Shown piece by piece: positions 31,174 to 40,601 of a stretch of DNA of 64,000 nt. A program made the position numbers and the translations under genes. The DNA is from Zopfochytrium polystomum (Eukaryota; Chytridiomycota; Chytridiomycetes; Chytridiales; Chytridiaceae), in assembly GCA_025765615.1 (NCBI GenBank), contig JAIVFJ010000136.1, positions 47,501 to 111,500 on the forward strand, read 5' to 3'. How positions within the stretch are numbered: position 1 is the stretch's first letter; the number at the start of each line of letters is the position of its first letter. The notes beneath the pieces are model-generated. The model was not told the origin of the DNA. It did no database searches and saw only the letters and a list, made by a program, of their open reading frames with translations.

Positions 31174-31613
31174 TGTTATGAATCACCCTCTGGAAACCTC
31201 TGGAACCTTCTAGAACATTCCTTCATGGAACCTTCTGGAACCAACCTTCTGGAACCTTCTTTGCTTTCCTGACTTGTCTTGTTGTCATTGGTATCATTGG
31301 TATCATTGTATTACTAATTGCTCTTTCTGGAACTTTCTTTGAGTCTTGACAAGGAACACTCTCAAAAGGTATAAAAGGGGGATGGGGGACCTGTCCCATC
31401 CCTCAAGTGAATTATTGTTTCCAATACAATCATCACTCCTCTCAGTTCCTTGTCTGCCTTGTCCTGTCCTGCCATGTTCCTGACAATAACAGAGTTTTTT
31501 TCTCTTTCTCTCAAAGTTGGGGAGAAGGACCACCTACAAACACACATCTCCACTTCATTCACTCCTTCCACTCACTCACTCAGAGTAGACTGTTTACAGC
31601 CCAACTCATGACA
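31174..31613 (+). repeat. Solo-LTR-like unit with promoter features
   Basis: A 440-bp segment bounded by short inverted ends TGTTATGA (31174) and TCATGACA (ending 31613). It contains an array of GAA/TTC boxes and a strong TATA box (see next entry), an arrangement expected of an LTR U3 region. No flanking target-site duplication is evident and only one copy is in the window, so the LTR call is inference. It could also be the promoter part of another element. Confidence 0.45.
31203..31377 (+). promoter_or_regulatory. Heat-shock-element array upstream of a TATA box
   Basis: Within 31203-31260, GAA and TTC triplets alternate at 5-bp steps: GAAccTTCtaGAAcaTTC, then GAAccTTCtgGAA, then TTCtgGAAccTTC. 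This is the binding pattern of heat shock factor trimers. A consensus TATA box, GTATAAAAGG, follows at 31369-31378, about 110 bp downstream. There is no host gene immediately downstream on this strand, and the unit sits in a repeat-rich interval. Confidence 0.6.
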
Positions 31614-31753
31614 AAGCGCACGCCTTAATGAAGAGAATGAATAAGACAATTATGGACTACGAAGGCTTCCAGCATTTAGTTCCCTCCATAGCGCCGGCTG
31701 GGTCCAACAATAAGATTCACAACTGCCCTTGCATGAGCCTTGCAAGCATTTAT

Positions 31754-32167
31754 TCATAATGCTTTCCCTAGCTTTCCTCCACATGCAGCTTTGCCCCGGT
31801 TCCTAGTCTGGAAAGTTGCCTCACCAGTCAAAATAACTTTGGCCCAATATTTGACAGTCCAGTCCTTGTCCTTGCAAGCAAATGCCAGGCACCTGGCTTG
31901 CTGCTTCAGAGATAAAAAGGGCCGCTTCTTTGAAATACAGCTATGAATTCCAAGCAGATGTAAGTGTTTCGAAATGGTTCTGGTTGTTACTGGGGACAAT
32001 TGAGATGAATTCATGATGTTTGAGATGTCCTGCAACAAACGGCAAGCCTCAGTCAAATATCGTAAGATTGTAGACTGGGTGCTTTTTTGGCTGTCCACTA
32101 TGTAGGAGATCCACCAGACTTGATCACTTGATCGGATCGGAACGAAGTTGCTGATCTTGCGAAACAA
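31754..32167 (-). pseudogene. Tc1/mariner transposase fragment
   Basis: An open frame of 137 codons corresponding to the second helix-turn-helix and the start of the DDE domain of a Tc1-like transposase. The family pattern is seen in VTTRTISKHLHLLGIHS, KKRPFLSLKQQARCLAFACKD and WTVKYWAKVI, leading into the first catalytic Asp. At that point the sequence reads LTGEATF, so the usual Asp is replaced by Gly. The rest of the DDE domain is missing in frame. It is a truncated, inactive copy. Its upstream end lies only 67 bp from the SNF5 start codon on the opposite strand, so it has replaced or become part of that gene's promoter. Confidence 0.75.
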
Positions 32168-32234
32168 TGGTTTTTTTTTGGGGGTATTACCTACCTTGTC
32201 AGGCGATTGCGATTGGAGTCGTCGTCGTCAGTCG

Positions 32235-34688
32235 ATGCTGCCGATGTCGCCCTCCGCTCCTCCACCGCCGCCGCCCCCAGCCGGCGCCGGCCCGGTGCTA
32301 GGCGCGATCCCGCAGGTGCCGTCCGCGTCCACATCTGCTCTGCCCTCAGCTTCCCCTTCACCCGCAAAAGCCCCCGTCGTGGCCTACCCTCGTCCCCCGC
32401 CGTCGAACCCTCTTCTCCAACAGCAGCACCAGCATCATCAGAATCACCAGCAGGCGCCGCCGCCGCCGCAGCAGCAGCAGCAGCACCAGCTGTACCCGGG
32501 GATTTCCTCACAGCAAATGCAGTCGCAGATGATTAGGCCGCAACAGCCACTGACCCCCCTTCAACAACAAACATCTCTTCAGCACCACCACCAGCAGATG
32601 GCGTTCCGTGGTCCTGGCCCTCAGTTGCTTCATCACAACATCCCGATGAACGCGCCGAATCCCCCGAACCTTCAGCCGCAGCAGCAGCAGCATCTTCCCT
32701 CGCCGTTGACACAACCATACCCTCCTCGACCACATTTCCCGCCGCACTCGGTAGGGCCCCATGGCTCCACTAGCCCAGCACTTCATGGGTCACCTGCCCC
32801 TGCCTCTGGTTCTTTTCCATACCGCTTCCCTTCAGGCGCTTCATCGTCGTCGGCTGCCTCGCCGGCCAGACCGGGCTCGATGCCGGCAACGCCATTGCAT
32901 CAGCGGCCTGCATACGTTCGCCCTCCGCCAGTTGGTGGCTTCCCTTCCTCGGCAACACCCCCTGGAAGGTCTCCATCAATGACATCGTCCACAGTTTCCT
33001 CTTCCTCTGCCTCCCGTCCTGTCGCTGCCCCTGCGGTCCCACAGCTTCCAAAGTTGGCATCATACGCGAATACTTACGCAAGTCGTCTGAAAGAGGGCAT
33101 GTCCGCTCTTCTTGTGCCAACTGGACCTGTTGGAAAGAGGAAGCGCGCCGCCGCGACGGCTTCTGCCTCTGCGATCGCAGACATGGCTGATGAATCGGAC
33201 GACTCAGATTTATCGGAGGATGGCTTGAGACGCCGTCGAAGGCGCGATCTGGACCCACGGCAGTCGAACAACGGTTTGACTGGCGCCACGGGAGCTTCAG
33301 GCAGACCGCCTGCTGCTGAGCCGCGTCCACCAGCGAAACGCGCTTTTAAACGGACAAAGCACTCCAACTTGTAAGTTCTCGTTGGCGAATGTAATACCCG
33401 CCAACAAGTTTTCTCAATGGAAGGCTTCCTCGAGACCTGGACTACTTAGCGAATTGCGGTGAGAGTTTGGTGCCTATTCGCTTGGACTTGGACATTGAGG
33501 GGTACAAGGTCAAGGACACATTTATGTGGAACCTTCGAGGTAATTTATTTTATCACCCCAACATTTTGGAGCTCATTTTGAGCGCAACGTTCTCCTTGGC
33601 CAGAAAAATCTTTGAACCCGCAAAAGTTTGCGGAAATTATGTGCGAGGACCTAGATCTTCCTGCCTCTTTGTATGCAGCTCAAATCGCCGAATCAATCAC
33701 CACGCAAGTGGACGAGCATTTGACGCAGCTTCTGAATGAAGTTCCCCCCGAGGAGGACATGAGGATATCCATAAGCGTGAGATATTTGCAATCAATTGTG
33801 GAAGCTTAATGCCGTTTATCCAGCTGGACATCATTTTTGGCTCGTACTCGATACGAGACAGATTCGAATGGGATCTTGCTTCGCGGCTCACACCGGAAGA
33901 GTTTGCGGAAATTCTTGCAAGTGATCTTGGACTGGGCGGCGAATTCGCTGGCTTGGTGGCCCATAGTATACATGAACAGATTCAGCGTGGCAAAGCTGTC
34001 ATTTCAGCTGGTGGACTGGACGAAATTGACGCCGATGGTGGTGTACTGGGTATGCTTAAGGACTCTACTCGTGCTATAGAGGACGTCCTTCGGGATGTTA
34101 AAGATGTGTATGATTGGGGACCTATTATTGAGACTATTTCGCGAGAGCAAGTTGAACGAATCGCTTTGGCCATCGATAAAGAGCGGGGACGGTGTGTAGG
34201 AAAGCAATCCAAATGAATTTCGCTGACTGCGGTGTTCTTTTAGGCGTAATCGGACTGGGCGGGGAAACGCTCTTAGCCGCAGGCGCTCTTACATGCCAGC
34301 GGACCTCGAACTCACCCTCATGGTTGAACCGGAGGAAACATGGGCTACAGCAGGTTCGGCTCCGAGAGTAATTCGCTCCTTTTTTTTTTTTACACCCACA
34401 ATTGCAGAGGACAGAAATAACTGGAAATGCGCACACTGTCAAGTACGGCTCCACCACCACGACCTCTTCTTTCTCATTGGTATTTTGTTTTCAGTGCAAA
34501 GGAAAGCAGACCACGATGCCGAGAAAGGGGCCTACGGGCTTACGCACGCTTTGCAACTCCTGTGGTAGGACCTTCATTATATTTAGACGAGCGGATACGC
34601 TGAAGCACAGGCCGTTGTTTTCTCCGCAGGTCTCTTTTTCAAGTCAAGGGGAGAACTACCCGCACACCGTTATTCGCTGTTTGCATGA
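32235..34688 (+). CDS. SNF5: SNF5/SMARCB1 chromatin-remodelling subunit fused to a GATA-type zinc finger
   Basis: Core subunit of a SWI/SNF-type remodeller. Eight exons in phase: 32235-33370, 33424-33539, 33604-33776, 33824-34191, 34244-34353, 34408-34442, 34495-34564 and 34630-34688, 688 residues. Residues 1-330 are low-complexity Pro/Gln/Ser/His. The SNF5 domain has two related repeats: LVPIRLDLDIEGYKVKDTFMWNL with NPQKFAEIMCEDLDLP, and LDIIFGSYSIRDRFEWDL with TPEEFAEILASDLGL. At the C-terminus WKCAHCQCKGKQTTMPRKGP and GLRTLCNSCGLFFK form a GATA-like C-x2-C-x20-C-x2-C finger. The protein ends about 15 residues later. The start is the first in-frame ATG of exon 1 (32235); a second ATG lies 9 nt on. 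Only 88 bp separate it from the channel gene downstream. Confidence 0.92.
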
Positions 34689-34776
34689 CAATCTCAATAT
34701 ACTCTTCCTTTTTTTTTTTTTTTTTTTTTTTTTTTGGGAATTCTCCTACATATCACTGTTTGTCCAGTGGTGCGGG

Positions 34777-37700
34777 ATGGACAACTACACCGGCGTGGAG
34801 GGAGATATCAGGCTCGATGAGTATGGAAACGCGACCCTGGACACAGTGGTGGATGCGGTCATCCAGGAGCGGAACTACAACATTCTCCTGTGGACTCCGT
34901 TCTTGGCAATCCCGTTGTGTATTATCACGGCCCGTTTGATCAAGTACATATACAGAATCTACTTGAACAAGCGGTATGGCTACGGTAAGACAGACCCCGC
35001 CAGGGTTTTGGAAATACCCAAATCGGGCAAAGCTTAACCAAGACCTCCTCGTTGAAAGGTGACGATCTTTTCGACGATCCTCTCGCTCAACTTGGGTTGG
35101 CGCAATTGGGCCTCACCATCCACCGAGGGTACGACGATTTAAATGACGTTCGCAAAATTAGGCAAGAGCAGAAAAAGCTGGAACGCCGGCTGGCCAAGAA
35201 GGAAAATCAAAAGCTGAGCCGCTCGCGCCAGAACTCGAATGCTGCTCCCGTCGGGCGGGGCGAAAGTATTGTAGGGCCAGGAACAAATTTGCATCCGCTC
35301 TTTATCGCAGAAAACTATCTGCGCTCACTCAGAGAGGCAACTAGGCGAACCTGGATTGACGTTCTCAGCCCAGACGCAGTCCGTCGGTGGTTCGTAACGT
35401 CGCGATTCGGCCGGCTCTGGATGATTTTCCAGGTCCTTGCGACCGCCGTGGCCATTTTCAACTACGTTTTTTTGACGTACGCCATCCAGCGAGATGACCG
35501 AAAGCACATCAAGATCCTCGACGTTGTTCTCGCTTTCATCTTTTTGATGGATTACGCCATTTCCATGTACATTGCCGAAGACCGCCTCGCATTCTACTTC
35601 AACCCGTCCTCTCTGGTGGACCTTGTCTCGATTGTTCCACCCTTTATCTACGTTTTTGTGAGCGAGTCGTCACAGTTCGTTTGGTTTTTGGGATTGCTGC
35701 GGATTCTGCGAGCCTCGCGAATTTTGAGAACGTACAGGCTCCTCTCCTTTTCGGCCACAGAAGAGAAACGCGAGTTGACTATAGCTGCGCTGAGTTTCTG
35801 CAATTTTGTGTTCCTGGCGGCCAGTATCATCAATGCTTTGGAAACCATAAACGCCAGTCGAAAGTCCGACCCTTCTTTAACCCATTGGCATGACAGCCTT
35901 TACTACATTATGGTCACTTTTAGGTTTGAAACGTTAACTTTTGGGCAGGCCGTGGTGCAAAACTTCTGATTTTCTTTCCGCAGTACCATCGGTTTCGGAG
36001 ATCTTACACCATCGTCCGTCCCGTCGAGAGTAGTCGTTATGCTTTTAATCGTGGTCGTCATCATTTACGTACCAATCCAAACAACTCGAATCACGGAGAT
36101 TTTCAACTCAACGTCGTCGTTTCAGAGAGCCAAGTTCTCGGCCTCAAAGCGGCACGGTCACGTCATCCTTTCCGGTCGAATCGACTACACAACAATTGTC
36201 AACTTCTGCCGCGAATTCTTCATTTCGGACGCAGCATCCCATGTCGTCGTTTTGTCGCCTCTTGAGCCGACGTTGGAGACGCGACGACTGCTTAGACATC
36301 CGTACTATCGAAATCGACTGTTTTACCTTTCCGGCACGGCGCTCTCCTCCCAAGACTTGCGACGCGCCGCAGCCCAGTACGCAACCAGCATGTTTTTGGT
36401 AAACGTCCCCACCGACGACACGTCCAACCTGGAGGAAGACGCTCAAATCCGTGCGACCCGGACAGCGGATGCGGAGCTGCTGATGCAGTCTCTCGTCGCA
36501 AAAAAGCATTGCCCGGGCCTGCCCGTCGTTGCTCAGGTGCAGGACACGCGGTCCGAAGAGCTCGCGCAGGCGTGCGGTTGCGACCGCGTGCTGTGCATCG
36601 ACAAGACGAAGATGGCGATCGTCGCTCGCGACTGTTTGGTTCCCGGATTTCTCGCCATGATCGTGAACTTGGTCCTGACGTACCGCAGCGACCGAGCGGT
36701 CGCTGCGGTAGTGGGCGGCGACGCGTGGCGGCGAGAGTACGGGCTCGGCGCGGCGAACCAGATCTTCTCGATGCGCGTCCCGCCCGGTCTGGCGAACTTG
36801 CATTGGCGCGAGGTCGTGGACGCGGCGTACAGGAGCTTCAACGTTACTTTTTTTGCCGTCATGTCCGGAGGGGGCCGATTCGCGGGGCGGCTTCGGCTGA
36901 ATCCGGAAGGTGAAGAGCGCGTCCGAGACGACGACGTTGTCTTCTTTCTCTCCAGCGGAGGCAGTGAGGTGGTTGTGCGACTGGCGATTCAATTTAGGGA
37001 GCCCATCCCGAAAGAGCAGCTCCAGTTGCTTGAGTTGGATGCCGAGTTGGATGCGAAGCTTCCACCGGTGCCGTCTTCGGTGAACGCCAGCGTTGAAAGC
37101 GGACTGGCGTTGAGAGACAGCGCAGACACGGCACAGGAGCAGTTGGACAAGCCCCTTTGGTCCAATCACATTATTCTTTGTGGATATACTACCGCTCGAG
37201 GCGTGCAGCAGTTCCTTTCCAGCCTTCGAGCCGGCGAGGAGAACGACGGGACGAAAAACCAGATTGTGTGTCTCATGGACGAGGTTCCGGACGAGTCGCA
37301 AATTTCCGCGCAATCTGACGGAGTGTGGGCGGAGCTTGTCAAGGACAGCAGCATTGCATTCGTGCGTGGAACGCCGCTGAAAAAAACTAGTTTAAGCAAC
37401 GTGGGGATAAAGACGTGCAGGAGGATTGTCGTTTTCTCCACACCGGCTAGTTCCACCGATTCGGGCGGTTCGCAGACTCTACCCGATGCGAATTCGATAT
37501 TTATAATCAAAATGATCCAAGAGGTATCTGCATTCAATTCCTTGCCGCCTTCTTAATGATACTGACGCGATGGTTTCGTAGGAGTGGCCTCTAACAAATT
37601 TCCTCGTTGAGCTCGTCAATGGAGCAAATGTCAAGTACTTCTCAACAACACGAGAGGACGCAGACTGGGACACGGTTAACTTGCGCATGCTGTCGATTCT

Positions 37701-38556
37701 CAATAACTACAGCATATCTATCTCAGACCGCACGACTCTTTTGAAGAAGCTGCGACAGCGTGGGGCGGACCAAGAGAGCTTTTTTGAAGTCCTGCGACGC
37801 TTCGTGGTCGGGAGTGGAAACGGTGGAGTTGAAGCAGCCGGAGGAAACCAATCTGGCGCTGGGAGGTCATTCGGCAGCCTTCCCTTCTCCAAATTGAGTG
37901 GCAGCGACGATGACGAGGATGAACGGCAGAAACTGACATCAGGAGCAGCATCTTTCGGTACAACAGAGAAAGGGAAAGCGGAGGTAGAACTTCAAAGGGA
38001 AAGGGCAGTCACCGAAGCAACGAGCGCCGTCCATCACACCCCAGCAGAGCCAGAAGAAGCAGGGACGGACGAAGAACCCAGTGGAGAGTCGACCGCACCC
38101 ATATCGTCGCATTTTCTGCAAAAGCTAGTGGAAGAAGCCGAGCTGAACGAGTCTGGATTTTCTCCGTACCCAACACACCATTTCGATCGAAACTTTGCAT
38201 TGGGGAGGGTCATTCCAATGTCGTTTGCCCACGCATTACTGGCGCAAACGTACTTCAGACCATTCCTGCCCGAGGTGATCAGGCTGCTTGCCTTGCACGT
38301 ATCGCAAATCGCAGTGCCTCCAAAATGCGCTGGAAGACCGTACTCCGATCTTGTTTTGTATCTCTTAAAGAGGGGATTCCTTCCCTTAGGGCTCTTACGA
38401 GGAGCCGCCAAGTGGGAGAGGCATATACAGGGCGGGGGGAAGCCGAAAGGACAGGCAGATATACCAACTCCTTACGTCTACACGAACTGCCGCGGCTTTG
38501 ACATAGTCAGCGAAGATGATTATGTGTTCGTCCTCCCATCAATCGAATACAAGTAA
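34777..38556 (+). CDS. BK/Slo-like potassium channel with RCK domains
   Basis: Voltage-gated-type K+ channel alpha subunit with cytosolic RCK gating ring. Exons 34777-34984, 35059-35923, 35984-37523 and 37582-38556, in phase, 1195 residues. An N-terminal span (LLWTPFLAIPLCIITARL) precedes the six-helix core; S4 carries spaced arginines (LLRILRASRILRTYRLL) and the pore filter reads STIGFGDLTP, with Phe where BK channels have Tyr. RCK1 starts HVILSGRIDYTTIVNF; a second RCK-like region starts HIILCGYTTARGVQQF. The C-terminal part GRVIPMSFAHALLAQTYF and YVYTNCRGFDIVSEDDYVFVLP matches BK tails. No clear poly-Asp calcium bowl is seen, though acidic low-complexity stretches (GSDDDEDE) occur. The stop is overlapped by AATAAA (38556-38561). 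The first exon could extend upstream through the acceptor at 34763-34768. Confidence 0.9.
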
Positions 38557-38910
38557 ATAAAGAGAGTATAGTGTGCTGGGTGGCATCTTTGTAAACAAAA
38601 CTGAATTGCGCGCATTTTCGCTGAGATTCCACTAATCGGTAGGTGATAATTGAAACTCGAGTACATTTGCGTTGCACTCGCCCAGTGCACTCACTATTGG
38701 CAGCGGGGCCTACTGCACGCTTTAACAGCATAATACTCTGCAAAACCTGTTACATCCTGCGTCCGTGCACACCATTGCTGAAGGTTCAATCAACAAAGTA
38801 CACTTCCCAGACACTTCCAGCCCTCTCACTGCCAAACTTATGTTGCTTGCGAAGTCACCACCAGTTCATGGCGTTTCATAATCGATGACGCATGGAGGGT
38901 TTCTTATACT
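38557..38910. other. Spacer between convergent genes
   Basis: About 350 bp, convergent 3' flanks of the channel and EVE genes. No gene or repeat is seen. Confidence 0.5.
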
Positions 38911-39780
38911 TTATTCCGGCAAACTTTTCTCAAGACTAAGAATAAATTTGAACTCTTCAGCCGTGACTTTCGATACACTCAGGCGTGACCTTCTGATGAG
39001 TTGCATGTTTTTCAACTCGGGTTGCTCTTGTAAAAGTTTCAATGGAAGGAATGCGTCAAGCTTCCTGACAAATTCAACATCGACCTGTGCGAAGTTTTAA
39101 GCGTTCATGAAAGTGGAGCCCCTTCTTTTTTCATTACCATGTACCAAGTCGGCTTCTCTGGATTTGACTTTTTGTCGAAATATGGGTGAGAAGAGTCCCA
39201 AGCAGTATGATCCGGATAAGCGAGCTTCGACACCTTTGCTATGCCAGCAATGCCAGGCTGCTTGCAGTTTGAGTGATAAAATAGAACGAGATCTCCAACT
39301 CGCATAGATTGCATGTTATTTCTTGCCTCATGATTGCGCACTCCTGAGACGAAACCAACAAAAAAAAAAAAAAAAAAAAAAAAGAAAAAAGAATAATGAG
39401 CCATCTGCATTCTCAGTTATAGTAAATAGCCCACCGTCCCACGAGCTGTGTCCAACTGCTGCCAAATCGTCTATCGAGAACTTTACATCTTTGCCTTTCT
39501 CCAGCCTACTCTCTGGTTCGGCCTTCATCAGAAAATACCGCACGTCAGAGTGAGACGGTTCCGTTTCGGAAGAATCCACAACGGACTGTTTTGATTTCTT
39601 CGACTGCTTTGATTCCGGCGACTCCAATTGCTCAAGCCCCTTACTGCCAGCCTCGCTTTCTTCTCGAGCCCGTTTCTTGCCTTTCCGCGCTTGCGATGTT
39701 AGGGCCTGCTCATGATCCTTTCGACTGTTTGCTGCGAGCCGCGTGCTCCGGCGAAGGTTCCCTGGCTTGGGTTCGGACAT
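38911..39780 (-). CDS. EVE-domain protein (THYN1-like)
   Basis: Nuclear protein of the PUA-like EVE family, thought to bind modified bases in nucleic acid. Exons 39780-39435, 39343-39138 and 39084-38911, in phase, 241 residues. Residues 1-75 are a basic, Ser/Lys-rich tail with KGKKRAREE, a likely nuclear localisation signal. The EVE domain covers about 80-235: RYFLMKAEPESRLEKGKDV, SIDDLAAVGHSSWDGVRNHEARNNM, MRVGDLVLFYHSNCKQPGIAGIA, YPDHTAWDSSHPYFD and PTWYMVDVEFV, then RRSRLSVSKVTAEEF. An upstream in-frame ATG at 39948 would add 56 residues that look like a mitochondrial presequence (SYPGQRSAALRLF). Dual localisation cannot be excluded. Confidence 0.9.
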
Positions 39781-40601
39781 GGTGGCTGAGAGACCTGAGA
39801 CAAAGCAGCGGGAGCTGGAGCAAACGCTAATGAGGCGAAGATTGGTCCGAAATTCACGATGCGTAGCGTTATCGGGACCTGCAAATAACAACTGACAGAA
39901 AAGCCTCAGAGCGGCGGAGCGTTGCCCTGGGTAAGAGGTATTCAGCATGTGCGAGACAATGACGGATAATTAAGGGGGGAAGGAGGGGCGAGGGAGGGAG
40001 GGAAGGGAGCGAAATTGTTCGTTACGCTGCCGATTCTATTCTGTTTATGAAGGAAGCTGCCGATGAAATAAAACTACCGATAAATGACTTAACCCAAACG
40101 AAGTCTCAGGGGGTTCCAGCGGAGTTTGAAAACTTGTGGCCCAGACGGCCATCCCCGGTAATTATCAACGGAGCCACGGGCAAAGAGCCATCCCATTTCG
40201 CGATAGCTACGCGAGTCAAGCAAGTGCCGCCTTTGGTAGGGTAACCAACCATTACTGTTGGGTCACTGGCGCGGCTCCATCAACGGAGTAAGGGGTTCCC
40301 CTGCTTTAAACGGCGATATTGCTGAAGAGTCTGGTAGCACACAGTACAGCGACTTTCGCTGTCGCGCCAGTCAGGCGATGGAATGGCCCATAGAAAGGGG
40401 TTCCATCAGCTTTGAAGTGGCGGCTGTGCGGCGTAGGTTGCTGCGGGGGCTGATGAAGGAAAGTGGGTTCATCCGTCGCTTACGCTGCAGCCCAGAACGA
40501 CCACCTTGTGGAAATTGAATTAGGGAAAGGCTTTTCTCGCAGCACGCACATTAAGAAGAGGGTTGAAAAAGCAGGATGAAAGAGTTCAATAATCTATTAT
40601 T
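39781..40601. other. Spacer with weakly repeated GGGGTTCC units
   Basis: About 820 bp between EVE and the PI4K 3' end. GGGGTTCC occurs three times (about 40109, 40289 and 40397) with loosely similar flanks (CAACGGAG at 40168 and 40275). A plus-strand frame at 40047-40244 has no recognisable motif. It may be a decayed element; I see no gene. Confidence 0.4.

Noticed and set aside
32770..33330. 186-codon minus-strand frame opposite SNF5 exon 1
   Set aside because: Low-complexity antisense of a Pro/Gln/Ser-rich exon.
36144..37313. 389-codon minus-strand open frame opposite the BK-like channel
   Set aside because: Antisense shadow; the sense strand carries the conserved RCK domains.
40047..40244. 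65-codon plus frame between EVE and PI4K
   Set aside because: No recognisable motif, no good start context, and it lies among weak repeats.
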